From Sedimentisphaerales bacterium (GTDB taxonomy: Bacteria > Planctomycetota > Phycisphaerae > Sedimentisphaerales > Anaerobacaceae), in the NCBI GenBank assembly GCA_016927855.1, contig JAFGLV010000062.1, positions 1-64,000 of the forward strand: a stretch of DNA of 64,000 nucleotides, read 5' to 3'. The translations under genes and the position numbers were made by a program. A model generated the notes under the pieces. It worked only from the letters and a program-made list of their open reading frames with translations, was not told the DNA's origin and did no database searches. Positions 1-8,710 of the stretch are shown piece by piece; within the stretch, counting starts at the first letter, position 1; every line of letters begins with the position of its first letter.

Positions 1-20
1 CCCGCCTCGGGCGAGGCGGG
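1..20. repeat. Short perfect hairpin at the window edge
   Basis: CCCGCCTC and GAGGCGGG form an 8-9 bp perfect inverted repeat with a 2-4 base loop. No T tract follows on the plus strand, and the other flank lies outside the window. It could be the end of a terminator for a gene to the left or a dispersed repeat; the sequence shown cannot decide. Confidence 0.45.
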
Positions 21-544
21 GCCTGACTGGTGGAGGCAGGTGATAGAGAGCTGCTATCGTGAGAGAAGCGATAGCTGACCTGGTGTGCGTTGCGACTCAG
101 GACTATTGGGTACTGCTTGGGTTAAGTTAGAGGCTCGGGGAGCCTGGTTGGGTTCCGGGTTGATGAAGACCACGAGGCGGAGACCGGATGCCCCTGGCCC
201 CCCTACGACACAGGGGCGCCGATCCCGACCTGCATCGGCGGCCCTACGAGCAATCGAATCGATTGTCAAAGAACCAGTTGCATGTAAGCTGCCGAGCATC
301 ATTTCCGTTGTCTCCTCGTTTTTCAAACAGCCTTGTGTCTTCCGTGTGTTCGCCTATAAGTGCCCGTTCGGCTCGCACGTGTAACGCCGTTTCCGCAATT
401 GAGGCAACTTTTTTTCGGACGTCCACCAAAAGCCCTGTCGCGAAAAGACTTACGTAACGAGTGAGATCTGAACGTTCTTCACTTCACGGCCATGCGCCGG
501 CACGAATTCCGCTCGGTTTTCTCGCGGCGGGAATCTCTTGAGAG
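21..544. other. Intergenic stretch, no convincing gene
   Basis: Open frames in both directions are short, overlap each other and lack domains or a good ribosome binding site. A sigma-70-like pair (TTGTGT at 333-338, TATAAG at 355-360, 16 bp apart) is visible, but nothing recognisable lies behind it before the tRNA promoter. Confidence 0.5.
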
Positions 545-573
545 TTGACAGAGTCGCGGCCCGGCGGTAGAGT
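545..573 (+). promoter_or_regulatory. Sigma-70-type promoter of tRNA-Arg
   Basis: A perfect -35 box TTGACA (545-550) is followed after 17 bp by TAGAGT (568-573). The expected start of transcription, near 580, lies a few bases before the mature tRNA 5' end at 587. Confidence 0.7.
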
Positions 574-586
574 CTGGGTTCCAGTC

Positions 587-660
587 GCGCCTGTAGCTCA
601 ATTGGATAGAGCGTCGGTCTACGGAACCAAAGGTTAGGGGTTCGAGTCCCTTCAGGCGCA
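587..660 (+). tRNA. tRNA-Arg (anticodon ACG)
   Basis: A complete cloverleaf can be folded by eye. The acceptor stem GCGCCTG pairs with CAGGCGC, the D arm is GCTC/GAGC, the anticodon loop CTACGGA gives anticodon ACG, and the T arm is AGGGG-TTCGAGT-CCCTT. The discriminator base is A. CCA is not encoded, so it must be added after transcription. ACG (A34 presumably edited to inosine) reads CGU/CGC/CGA arginine codons. A sigma-70-like promoter sits directly upstream. Confidence 0.95.
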
Positions 661-876
661 TTTCCCTAAGTCCTTTCCCCATAAGAGCTAGCCGTTCAAG
701 GGCGGCATGGCTCGGCCGCGTTCGGCATGCGCCAGGCAGGATGGGCGTCAGCCGATCCGGCCTGTGCCCTCCCTCAGGACGAGGAAAACCACCTGGGCTG
801 CTGAAATGTCCGATGCCGGCACGCGTCTGATCATTCAGAAAGCAAAGTCGGAAACCGGGTTTAGGGGCATGCGCAC

Positions 877-1536
877 ATGAACGGTCACTCACCAGCTGTG
901 ATACAGAGGCACACGTTTCTGTCGAGCGTGGCCTCCGGGCTGGCCGGGGTTATCGTCACGATCATCGTGTGCGGCACGGTGGCCTTGCTGTACACCGTCC
1001 ATCTGGCCAGCGACAAGTCCGAACAGATCATCACCCTGGCCCAGAGTGCCGTTCGCGGCCTGCCGGAGTTCCAGCGGTCGCTACCACCGGCAGTGGCCGA
1101 CATGCTGGACGACCGCCGCCAGCCCGGTTATGCCGGCCAGTTGGCCATCACCGCCAAGGTCACCACCCAGCCCGACTCCCGCGGCCGGACCCGCACGACC
1201 ATTGAGATCGTCAACAACGGCTCCGAGGTCGTCTCGCTCCTGTCGCTCCGCGTCGTTCTGCTGGATGAGGACGGGGAGCTGGTCAGCGAGTTCCAGGAAT
1301 GGGCGGCCACCCCCGTGGCGTTGGAGGACGACTGGCGCGGCCCGCTGATGCCCGGCTCCAAGCGCCGCTTCGTTTGCCACAGCGGCTATCCGTACCACGT
1401 CGGTCCTCTCGACACAGTCAAACCCGAGATCGAGATCACCGAACTACGCGTCTGGAACGCCTCAGAGGATGATCCGACGCCTCCTGACGCCCCGATGGAG
1501 GAACCCATCCCATCGTTCCTCCAGCCTCAAAGATAG
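877..1536 (+). CDS. Membrane-anchored hypothetical protein
   Basis: A 219-residue protein that I cannot assign to a named family. After about 20 polar residues there is one strong hydrophobic segment (residues about 21-43, with GVIVTIIVCGTVALLYTV), consistent with a signal anchor. The rest (residues 45-219) is predicted extracytoplasmic. Residues about 85-165 look like a beta-sandwich, with alternating strands (TTIEIVNNGSE, SLRVVLLDEDG) such as occur in small envelope proteins. It lies alone between tRNA-Arg and the convergent Fic gene. The start at ATG 877 has only a weak GGGG upstream. The coding assignment is supported by length, codon pattern and the clear anchor; the function is unknown. 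Confidence 0.7.
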   Translation: MNGHSPAVIQRHTFLSSVASGLAGVIVTIIVCGTVALLYTVHLASDKSEQIITLAQSAVRGLPEFQRSLPPAVADMLDDRRQPGYAGQLAITAKVTTQPDSRGRTRTTIEIVNNGSEVVSLLSLRVVLLDEDGELVSEFQEWAATPVALEDDWRGPLMPGSKRRFVCHSGYPYHVGPLDTVKPEIEITELRVWNASEDDPTPPDAPMEEPIPSFLQPQR

Positions 1537-1706
1537 TCTGCGGGCCGGATTATCTCGCACGTGTGTTCAGACCTGCTCGCGAATTCGTCCTGGAGAGGGC
1601 CGACGAAGGCTTATTCCACAGGGATAGCCGGGAGGTGTCTCAGGGTCCTGCTTGCGCGACCGACCATGATGCCAATGGACTCAAGAGCCGTGACGCTAAG
1701 CAGCGG

Positions 1707-3191
1707 CTACAGCCGGTCCGCGTACTCTGCCAGTGCCAAGGCCGCCGCCGCGTCGAGCCATTCGTCAAACGAGGACTTGATGTCATCCACGTTGGTCCGA
1801 TACGTGAAGACAAACGGGTCCGAGGAACACGGAGAATAGGTTTGCGACGCGCGCTCATTATCCTCCGAATTGTCAAACGACTGCAGTTGTGCGAAGGCGG
1901 TTGCTTCCATGATACCGGATAGTTCCCGGCCCACATGGTGGAAAGACACGACGAATACAAGACGTTCCCTCTCTATACGCACTGACGCCTTCACGAAGAA
2001 ATGAGCCTCCTCAAGGTTGGCGAATTTCCCCGCTTCTTTGGCGGACTGCACGACCTCATACCTGTAGTAGTGCGCGTTGTTCTTGTCCGGCCCCCCTTCA
2101 CTCACGTAGATGTCCGGCGTCGCTAGTTGTGGAACCAACTTGGTCAATTTGCCGAACGCGCGATCCAGCAACTCGTGCGCCCGCCCGCGCAGCACTTCGG
2201 CAATAGTGTTTGCCCCGCGAAGCTCAGCCTCCTTTGCTTGCTTCCGCTTCTCCAACCTCTTGCCGAGGTTCTCGATCACTGCCTCTGTCAATCGGCGTTC
2301 CTGCGTTGCGGCTGTATCCGCCTCGATGCTTAATGCCTGCAGAATCTCTGCCTTTTCAAGCCTAGCCAGGAGCGATACAAGGGGTGCAAGGCTTGCTCCA
2401 TCGGCGGCCTCCAGCGAACTGATGTAGTCGGCTCGACGGTCCCGGTCTATGACCACTGGAAGTAGGTCTTTGCGTAGAAGGACAAGCATGAGAAGTGCTC
2501 GCCCGACGCGACCGTTACCGTCCTGGTAGGGGTGAATCTGCGTAAACCGGTGATGGAACCATGACGCTACGACAATAGGATCGTCTGCCTCCCAATAGTC
2601 GGAAAGCCATCTGAGAAGGTTCTCCATCTCTGACTCTACATGGATCGGAGGGCAATACTCGTGGACGGAGCCATCGGGCCGCCTGGGATTGTTCGGCTGT
2701 CTCTTGAAAACACCTTTGAGCAACGAAATCTCCATTCGATTCCCAAACTGGTCAATGGCCACCGTTGTGTCTTGATGCAGCGTCAACGTCCGATGGAGTT
2801 CGTGAATGACGCCTTTGCTCAGGTCTCGGCTGCCAGCGACACAATCCATCACAAGCCGGATTGCTGCCTCCTGATCTCGCAGCAAATCAATCAGGCGCGA
2901 TGGTTCGATGTTTGTACTTGAACGAGAGACAAGCTCCTCTGCAAAACCTTGCGTGACAAGGACCTCCGTCGTTCCTCGATCCAAGTCATATAAGCGTTCG
3001 AGGATGCCAGTTTCAACACTGAGCCGACGAACCAAGCGCTCCGTAAAGCGATTGAGATTTTGCTCGCTGGACGCCTGGAGTCTCTTCTTCGCTGCTCTCC
3101 AGGTATCATAGAGTGGACTCATCTCTGCTACATCGATTCCCCTCTCTTCGTCCGAAAGTGGCTCAATGGGCTTCCACTTGTAGTCCGTCAT
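1707..3191 (-). CDS. Fic/DOC family protein (putative AMP transferase)
   Basis: Fic proteins usually transfer AMP from ATP to a hydroxyl group of a target protein. The 494-residue product carries the family signature as HPYQDGNGRVGR (residues 220-231), with the catalytic His220 and the nucleotide-binding Gly/Asn/Arg residues intact. The N-terminal half is helical. The C-terminal ~250 residues, following a charged helical stretch around 300-330, match no domain I know. I could not place an inhibitory (S/T)xxxE(G/N) helix with confidence. The ATG at 3191 is chosen because GGAGG lies 7 bases upstream. Sampled lines are about 53-55% GC against about 65-68% in the flanking helicase gene, which suggests later acquisition. 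The target is unknown and no obvious antitoxin partner (FicA type) is adjacent. Confidence 0.88.
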   Translation of the reverse strand: MTDYKWKPIEPLSDEERGIDVAEMSPLYDTWRAAKKRLQASSEQNLNRFTERLVRRLSVETGILERLYDLDRGTTEVLVTQGFAEELVSRSSTNIEPSRLIDLLRDQEAAIRLVMDCVAGSRDLSKGVIHELHRTLTLHQDTTVAIDQFGNRMEISLLKGVFKRQPNNPRRPDGSVHEYCPPIHVESEMENLLRWLSDYWEADDPIVVASWFHHRFTQIHPYQDGNGRVGRALLMLVLLRKDLLPVVIDRDRRADYISSLEAADGASLAPLVSLLARLEKAEILQALSIEADTAATQERRLTEAVIENLGKRLEKRKQAKEAELRGANTIAEVLRGRAHELLDRAFGKLTKLVPQLATPDIYVSEGGPDKNNAHYYRYEVVQSAKEAGKFANLEEAHFFVKASVRIERERLVFVVSFHHVGRELSGIMEATAFAQLQSFDNSEDNERASQTYSPCSSDPFVFTYRTNVDDIKSSFDEWLDAAAALALAEYADRL

Positions 3192-3368
3192 CTGATACCT
3201 CCGAATCAGCCTTGTGCTCTCCTTGTTATGGAGGGCTCGACTGGCGTCCTAGTCTCCGGAATTCTATTCAACACAGCAATTCAGCTACTATGGCCAACTC
3301 GTCCGAAGAAGGCAACGCAAAAGTGATGACATGAGGGGGGGGCGATCAGCCTACGCCACACCCCATGT

Positions 3369-5396
3369 TCATTGGGCAGCAGGCGGTAGTAGATTCGGCT
3401 CGGCGCCGCCGATGAGGTGGGGTAGGCCTTCTTCCAGCTCCAGGCGTTCGGTCAATTCGCCGGTCAGTTCGGTGAGGAAGCGGCTGGGTTTCATCATGAT
3501 GAGGTTGCCGCCGCGGTTGCGGTAGACTTCCGGGACAATCAGGTATAGTTCATCGCGGGCACGCGTGACGGCGACGTGGAAGACCCGCCGCTCCTCCTCC
3601 AGCTCCTCCTGGCGGTTCATCGCCATGTCACTCGGGAAACGCCCGTCCGCCATCCACGGGATGAACACGATCGGCCATTCGAGTCCCTTGGCCTGGTGGA
3701 TCGTGCTGAGAATCACGAACTCCTGCTCCTCGGGACCGGAGACGACGTTCTCGCCGGAGAACTCCCCTGCCAGCGCGACGTCGGCCAGAAACGCCTCCAC
3801 GTTCTGGTATTGCGAAGCGAAGTTGGCCAGCGCCTTGATGTCCTCGCGCCGCAGCGACGCGCCGTCGTAGTGCGAGACGAGGTAGTCGTCGTACGAGCGT
3901 TTGAGCACGAGGTCGATCACCTCGGCCGGCGAGTCGATTTCGCGTGCCTCCTTGATAAGCCCGGCGAACTCCTCGTAGAACGGTCGGGCGCTGGTCGGCA
4001 GGAGGCTGGCGGTCTCGACGGTGAAGACCTCTTTCATCGGATCGGCGCTGTCGCTGATGTGCCGCCAGACGCGTCGCGACAGGGCGCTGCCGACGCGCGG
4101 GAGCATCTTGAGCAGTCTGAGCCATGCCAGCTCGTCGGTCGGGTTCTGCATGATCCGCAGGTAGCAGAGGATGTCCTTCATGTGCGCCTGCTCGAAGAAG
4201 CGCAGACCGCCGCGGATGTGGAAGGGAATGTTGCGGCGTTGGAATTCGAGTTGAATTTCGAGCGAGTGCCAGTGGCTGCGGTAGAGCACCGCGATGTCAC
4301 CGAGGTTGCGGCCCTCGTCGAGCAGGTGCAGCACGTACTCCGCGATGAACCGCGACTGCACATAGTGGTCCTGGCACGGCACGATGGCGGGCTTGAGCCC
4401 CGAGCTGCGACTCGCCTGGAGGTTCTTGGGCAGCCGACGGACGTTGTGCGTGATGCTGACGTTGGCGAGCTTGAGGATTTCGGGCACCGACCGGTAGTTG
4501 GTTTCAAGCTTGTACTCGCGCGTGTCAGGATAGCGCTCCCTGAACGTGATGATGTTCTCGAAGTCGGCGCCGCGAAAGCTGTAGATCGACTGCGAATCGT
4601 CGCCGACCACCGTCAGGTTGCGGTGCCTGGAGGCCAGCAGATCGACGATCGCGCCCTGGATCTTGTTGGTGTCCTGGTATTCGTCGACGAGGACGTGCTG
4701 GAATTGGCTCGCCAGCTTGTCGCGCACGTCGGGATGCTCGGCCATCAATCGCAGCCAGGCGCTGAGCAGGTCGTCGAAGTCCAGCAGTTGTCGCTCGCGT
4801 TTCTTCTCCGTGTAGAGCACGAGCACCTTCTCGACCCCGTCGATCTCCTGGACGAACATGGGATAGCGTTTCGAGAGGACCGCATCGAGCGGTTCGAGCG
4901 TGTTCTGGAGGAAGGACGAGATCGCGGCCAGGACCGACTTCTGCGGAAAGCGCCGCTGCTTGGTATCGACACCCGATTCGTCCACGCAGGCGGCCAGCAG
5001 ATCGCGGGCGTCTTCGCGGTCGAGAATGGTGAAGTCGGACGAGATGCCCAGCAGCATGCCATGTGTGCGCAGGATACGATTGGCGATGTGGTGAAAGGTG
5101 CCACCCCAGATTTCGCGGGTCTTCTGCTTGACCAGCGTCTCGACGCGACAGAGCATCTCGCGTGCGGCTCGGTTGGTGAAGGTCACCAGCATGATCCGGC
5201 CGGGCTCGACGCCGTGGTGGACCAGCCAAGCCAGACGGTAGGTCAGCGCGCGGGTCTTGCCGCTGCCGGCGCCCGCGACCACCAGCATCGGCCCGCCGGG
5301 TGCGGTCGCGACCGCCAACTGCTCGGAGTTCAGGTCGGCGGAAAAGTCGATATCACCCGCCGCCGTGCGGGATTGAAGCGTGAATTTCCTGGCCAT
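3369..5396 (-). CDS. UvrD/PcrA-type superfamily 1A DNA helicase
   Basis: A 3'-5' ATP-dependent DNA helicase of the UvrD/Rep/PcrA group, acting in repair or replication restart. The motifs appear in family order: Walker A AGAGSGKT (residues 41-48), the TFTNRAA motif, Walker B DEYQDTN, VGDDSQSIYSFRGAD, ETNYRS, HQAKGLEW and VAVTRARDELYL. At 675 residues it is slightly shorter than typical UvrD (~720) and lacks a long C-terminal tail. The frame stays open to an ATG at 5471, but those 25 residues are Arg-rich and unlike the family. The ATG at 5396 starts just before the helicase fold and has GGAG a few bases upstream. It is transcribed alone and ends about 180 bases from the divergent Fic start. 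Confidence 0.93.
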   Translation of the reverse strand: MARKFTLQSRTAAGDIDFSADLNSEQLAVATAPGGPMLVVAGAGSGKTRALTYRLAWLVHHGVEPGRIMLVTFTNRAAREMLCRVETLVKQKTREIWGGTFHHIANRILRTHGMLLGISSDFTILDREDARDLLAACVDESGVDTKQRRFPQKSVLAAISSFLQNTLEPLDAVLSKRYPMFVQEIDGVEKVLVLYTEKKRERQLLDFDDLLSAWLRLMAEHPDVRDKLASQFQHVLVDEYQDTNKIQGAIVDLLASRHRNLTVVGDDSQSIYSFRGADFENIITFRERYPDTREYKLETNYRSVPEILKLANVSITHNVRRLPKNLQASRSSGLKPAIVPCQDHYVQSRFIAEYVLHLLDEGRNLGDIAVLYRSHWHSLEIQLEFQRRNIPFHIRGGLRFFEQAHMKDILCYLRIMQNPTDELAWLRLLKMLPRVGSALSRRVWRHISDSADPMKEVFTVETASLLPTSARPFYEEFAGLIKEAREIDSPAEVIDLVLKRSYDDYLVSHYDGASLRREDIKALANFASQYQNVEAFLADVALAGEFSGENVVSGPEEQEFVILSTIHQAKGLEWPIVFIPWMADGRFPSDMAMNRQEELEEERRVFHVAVTRARDELYLIVPEVYRNRGGNLIMMKPSRFLTELTGELTERLELEEGLPHLIGGAEPNLLPPAAQ

Positions 5397-5573
5397 CCTT
5401 CTCCGACTGTCTATCGTCCTGCGAACCCCCCTTGGGCCTTCCACCCGAAGACCACGCCGACAGCATACCACAAAGCAAACCGACTGTCAGCCCCCAGGGC
5501 CCGAGTTGCCCCTTGCAGACCAGTGGATGCGATTGATGTCTGGGAACACGTTCGTAGAGCGGGTCCTCATGCT

Positions 5574-5696
5574 TGTCATTCCGACCGGAGGACTGGCGAA
5601 GCCGGTCCGCAGTGGAGGAATCTGGCCTCGAGAGAGGTACAGCTCGATTCGCTACCAGATTCCTCCGCGCGGCCTTCGGCCTTGGTCGGAATGACA
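5574..5696. repeat. 123-bp interrupted palindrome (REP/MITE-like element)
   Basis: Thirteen bases at 5574-5586 (TGTCATTCCGACC) are the exact reverse complement of 5684-5696. Inside them, 12 bases at 5614-5625 (GGAGGAATCTGG) match 5655-5666 inverted. Each arm also holds its own small hairpin (GGAC..GGC gaa GCC..GTCC near 5590-5608, and GGCC TTC GGCC near 5671-5679). The element therefore folds into a branched cruciform in the gap between the helicase and phosphoesterase genes. It resembles GTCATTCCGA/AGGAATCT-type repeats dispersed in many bacterial genomes. No ORF is inside it. Confidence 0.85.
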
Positions 5697-5843
5697 CGGC
5701 TGTCGGCCTCTGTCCTTTTGGAAATCTAACTGCAATCGTCCACTGCCTTCAAATCACCTTGCCACCCGGAAGGGACCTGACGACCCCGCAGAACGCTGGT
5801 AGAATGAATAGGAAAAACTCACGTTGCTTTTCGGGGAATGGAA

Positions 5844-6737
5844 ATGGCCGGACACACAAGACTCCGCATCTTGATTTCACTGCTGACCTTCTGGCTGATC
5901 TGCCCTGCGTGCGGCGCCGAGGCCGCGTCAGCGGAGGAGGTCGGGCTGACGTTTTTCGGCTGGTCGGATCAGCACGTGCAAACCGACGGGAACGGCGACC
6001 ATCTGGTCCCGGCCATCGACGCAATGAACGCCCTGCCGGGTCGGGCCTATCCAGAGGACATCGGCGGGGTTGTCGCCAAGCCGGCGTTTGTGTTCGGGCT
6101 GGGCGATATCACCGAGTGGCCCACGCACGCCGCCAAAGACACCTACGAGAAGCTCATCACGCAGCGTCTGAAATACCCCAGCTACGACGTCGCAGGCAAT
6201 CACGACATGGGAGGCAACTCGCCCAGCCGGACCGTCCTCGACTGGCTCGTCGCTCGACATGGGTCGCTCAGCTACACCTTCGAGAAAGGCGGCGTGCATT
6301 TCATCGCGCTCTTCTCCGCGTACGACGAGAGTCTCAACAGCCCCGCCCAACCCATCTCGCCGGGCGCGCTGACGTACCTGCGCCGAGCGCTCGCCAAAGT
6401 CCCGGCGGGCCGGCCGGTGGTCGTCGCGACGCACCTGTGTTTCGACGCGATCACCAACCGCAACGAGTTGGCCGACGTCCTCGCCGGCGCGAACGTTATT
6501 GCCGTGCTCGGCGGCCACTACCACAAGGCAGCCGTCAGCCGCTATCGCGATATCAACTTCGTGCAACTGCCCTCCCCCGCTCCCGCCTCGCCCAGCGAGT
6601 TCACCGTCTTTCGAATCACCTCCGATCGCCTCGTCGCAGTCCCTTTTGACTACAGCAAATCCGCCTGGACCACCGACAAAAAGAAGATCCTCGACCTCCC
6701 CATCGAAGGCCCGTCAGAACTCGTGCCACAGCCGTAG
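5844..6737 (+). CDS. Exported calcineurin-like metallophosphoesterase
   Basis: The product (about 297 residues) has a signal peptide, with basic residues followed by LRILISLLTFWLICPACG, and so is expected outside the cytoplasm. It then shows the metallophosphoesterase metal-binding blocks: SDQHVQ (a variant of DxH), GLGDI (GD), AGNHD (GNHD), a His in VATHLCFD and GGHYHK. The scaffold is thus that of binuclear-metal phosphodiesterases or phosphatases acting on nucleotides, sugars or lipids; the substrate cannot be read from the sequence. Two in-frame ATGs lie at 5838 and 5844. The second is preferred because GGGGA (5833-5837) then has normal spacing. It stands alone, convergent with the toxin-antitoxin pair. 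Confidence 0.85.
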   Translation: MAGHTRLRILISLLTFWLICPACGAEAASAEEVGLTFFGWSDQHVQTDGNGDHLVPAIDAMNALPGRAYPEDIGGVVAKPAFVFGLGDITEWPTHAAKDTYEKLITQRLKYPSYDVAGNHDMGGNSPSRTVLDWLVARHGSLSYTFEKGGVHFIALFSAYDESLNSPAQPISPGALTYLRRALAKVPAGRPVVVATHLCFDAITNRNELADVLAGANVIAVLGGHYHKAAVSRYRDINFVQLPSPAPASPSEFTVFRITSDRLVAVPFDYSKSAWTTDKKKILDLPIEGPSELVPQP

Positions 6738-6795
6738 TCGGTCCAGGGTGCGCCCTTGCCCCACGCCTTGGCCTGTCGTTGCGCGCTGTGGCGAC

Positions 6796-7077
6796 TCAAC
6801 AGACCTCATCGTGCATTCCGACGGACAGGAGCAGGATCGCTTCCTGGCCCTCATGCTCCACGAACTCAAAGACGATCCGCAAATCGTATCCGGCACTTGA
6901 CGCCCAGCAGCCTTCCAGGCTGCCTTTGAGCTTGTGAGTCCGCAGACGCGGATGGAAAGCATCTTCGGCCAAGAGCGTGAGAGTCTCGCGGATGGCGACG
7001 GCCGCGGGAGGGTGCTTCCTAACGAAGCGCCGGGCCGCGCGCACAAAAGCAGGAGAGCGAATCAGAATGCGGCTCAC
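6796..7077 (-). CDS. RelE/ParE-superfamily toxin of a type II TA pair
   Basis: A 93-residue protein with the small RelE/ParE fold pattern. N-terminal helices (FVRAARRFVRKHP) are followed by the hallmark THKLKGSLEGCWA, then YDLRIVFEFVEHEG and a final strand with LLLSVGMHDEVC. Members cleave mRNA at the ribosome or inhibit gyrase; this sequence is closest in pattern to the RelE/YafQ-like mRNA-interferase branch. The gene starts inside the stop codon of the upstream antitoxin gene (ATGA, 7074-7077), giving the usual antitoxin-toxin order with translational coupling. Its expression is expected to depend on the antitoxin promoter. Confidence 0.8.
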   Translation of the reverse strand: MSRILIRSPAFVRAARRFVRKHPPAAVAIRETLTLLAEDAFHPRLRTHKLKGSLEGCWASSAGYDLRIVFEFVEHEGQEAILLLSVGMHDEVC

Positions 7078-7289
7078 GATTCAATCTCGTGCATCACGTC
7101 GTCAGGCGTGGTTGCACTACACCTGCCTTCCCCGAACTCCTTTCGGCCTTGGGCCACTTCCTTCTCGATGCGCTCTCGCCCGCGCTGGGCCAGCCGACGA
7201 CGGATCACGTCCACAAGCTCCGCCTGTGCTTCTTCCGGCAGACGCTCAACAGCCTCCAGCAACTCATCGAATCGAACGCGTGGCGTCAT
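7074..7289 (-). CDS. Antitoxin partner of the RelE/ParE-type toxin
   Basis: A 71-residue, charged, helix-rich protein (RFDELLEAVERLPEEAQAELVDVIRRRL, quoted in part) of the kind that occupies the antitoxin slot upstream of RelE/ParE toxins. It overlaps the toxin start by four bases. The sequence LPEEAQAELVDVI is typical of small addiction-module proteins that pack against the toxin; no clear ribbon-helix-helix DNA-binding segment is visible. Identity rests on size, position and coupling more than on a distinctive motif. Confidence 0.72.
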   Translation of the reverse strand: MTPRVRFDELLEAVERLPEEAQAELVDVIRRRLAQRGRERIEKEVAQGRKEFGEGRCSATTPDDVMHEIES

Positions 7290-7377
7290 GGTCCTGCCTC
7301 ATTACCTCGATCAATGCTGTAACTACCGTATCCAGCCTCAATTCTATCTCAAAGGCGGCACTCGATCAATCCAATTG

Positions 7378-8640
7378 CTAAGAGGGCGCCGCGTGCGCTC
7401 GGCGGACTTCTTCGGCGATGGTTTGGATGCCGGCCGCGACGGTGGCTTCGTTCTGGGCGTAGCTGAGGCGCAGGCATTCGTGCTTGTGCGGCCAGGGGTC
7501 GGTCAGGCCGGGGAAGAAATAGTGGCCGGAGACAACGATGACGCGGCGGGCCTTGAGACGCTCGTAAAGCTCCAGGCTCGCGATCGGCAGGTTTGGCAGC
7601 CAGAGCCAAAGGAAGAAAGCACCTTCCGGCCGGTGGACGCGGTAGTCGAGGCCGTCGAAGTGTTTGGTGACCAGTTCCAGAGCGTGCTGGGCCTTGGCGT
7701 GGTAGAACGGCGCGATCAGGTCGCGGCTGAGTCGGACGATCTCGCCGGAGCGCACCAGATCGGTCGCCAGCGCGGCGCCGATGCGTACCGGCGCCAGGCT
7801 CAAGACCGCGTTGACACGCGCGACCATCTCCACGACCTCCTCACGGGCGATGACGATTCCCGTCCGCGTGGCGGGAAGGCCCAATTTCGAGAGGCTCATG
7901 CACACAATGGTATTCTGGTCCCAGATGGGATCGGCGTCGGTGTAGATAATGTGCGGGAAAGGAGTGCCGTAGGCATTGTCGACGATCAGCGGAACGTTGC
8001 GAGCGCGGGTGATGTCACTGAGCCTTTCAAGCTCGCTGTCGGTCAGCACGTTGCCGCTCGGATTGGTGGGACGGGAGATGCAGATCGCGCCGATGTCGTC
8101 GCCGATGCGCAGATTGTCGAAGTCGATATGGTACTTGAACAGGTGCTGGTCGAGATGTTCGATCTTCGGTCTGATCGCGGTGAACAGATCGGGCGTCAGA
8201 CCTACGTCACTGTAGCCGACGTACTCCGGCGTCAATGGCAGGAGGATCTTCTTGACCGTTCCGTCTTCGTATCGACCGCCGAAAAGATTGAACAGGATGA
8301 AGAAGGCCGATTGACTGCCGCTCGTTAGTGCGATGTTGGCCAGGCTGATGTCCCAGCCGAACTGCTCGCGCAACAGGTGCGCCAAGACCCGTCGAAATTC
8401 CACGTTACCGCCCGGCGGGTCGTAATCGCCGACAGTGCGTTCGAACCGGTCGCTATCGGCGAGAATCGCTTCCATGCTCCGGCGGAAGTACCGCTCGACT
8501 TCTGGAACGTGTGCGGGATTGCCGCCGCCCAGCATGAGGACGTCACCCTTCTGCGCCAGCGCGGCGCCGAGATCGTCCATGAGCTGGCCGATCCCCGACT
8601 GGACGGCGATTTTACGACCGAAATTGGAGATGTTCATCAT
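7378..8640 (-). CDS. avtA: Valine--pyruvate aminotransferase, AvtA type
   Basis: A PLP-dependent fold-type I aminotransferase of 420 residues, the same size as E. coli AvtA (417). AvtA interconverts pyruvate and valine with alanine and 2-oxoisovalerate. Family features are the N-terminal [11 protein letters not shown] and MLGGGNPA, the substrate-binding [20 protein letters not shown], the NPSGN loop, VDNAYG, the Schiff-base lysine in [13 protein letters not shown] and the C-terminal RLSYAQ. It is the last gene of the leftward block, with a microrepeat array between its start and the addA stop. The start has two consecutive ATGs (8640 or 8637) and no strong Shine-Dalgarno. Cytosolic amino-acid metabolism. 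Confidence 0.9.
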   Translation of the reverse strand: MMNISNFGRKIAVQSGIGQLMDDLGAALAQKGDVLMLGGGNPAHVPEVERYFRRSMEAILADSDRFERTVGDYDPPGGNVEFRRVLAHLLREQFGWDISLANIALTSGSQSAFFILFNLFGGRYEDGTVKKILLPLTPEYVGYSDVGLTPDLFTAIRPKIEHLDQHLFKYHIDFDNLRIGDDIGAICISRPTNPSGNVLTDSELERLSDITRARNVPLIVDNAYGTPFPHIIYTDADPIWDQNTIVCMSLSKLGLPATRTGIVIAREEVVEMVARVNAVLSLAPVRIGAALATDLVRSGEIVRLSRDLIAPFYHAKAQHALELVTKHFDGLDYRVHRPEGAFFLWLWLPNLPIASLELYERLKARRVIVVSGHYFFPGLTDPWPHKHECLRLSYAQNEATVAAGIQTIAEEVRRAHAAPS

Positions 8641-8674
8641 GGGCTTCTATTGTGGGCATGCAGAGCGCAGTGTC

Positions 8675-8710
8675 AATAGGTCGAATAGGTCTTATACGAC
8701 CAATAGGACC
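8675..8710. repeat. Array of 9-bp repeat units touching the addA stop
   Basis: Four consecutive 9-mers, AATAGGTCG, AATAGGTCT, TATACGACC and AATAGGACC (8675-8710), followed by TATATCG. The first two are direct copies. The last two carry the complementary GACC/GGACC, so the array can fold on itself. It fills most of the 69-base gap between addA and avtA and runs into the addA stop codon (8710-8712). Confidence 0.7.

Noticed and set aside
333-360. Promoter-like TTGTGT/TATAAG pair with a T7 tract downstream near 410
   Set aside because: No stem precedes the T tract and no gene or known RNA fold lies between, so a small RNA cannot be supported.
479-892. 137-codon minus-strand frame containing GLEPLTFGSVDRRSIQLSY
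   Set aside because: That peptide is the well-known artefact of translating the antisense strand of a tRNA gene; the frame crosses tRNA-Arg at 587-660.
3576-5729. 717-codon plus-strand frame
   Set aside because: It mirrors the helicase gene on the opposite strand. Its length is due to high GC at third positions, and its residues (VLDEVE/RDVLE-rich) match no family.
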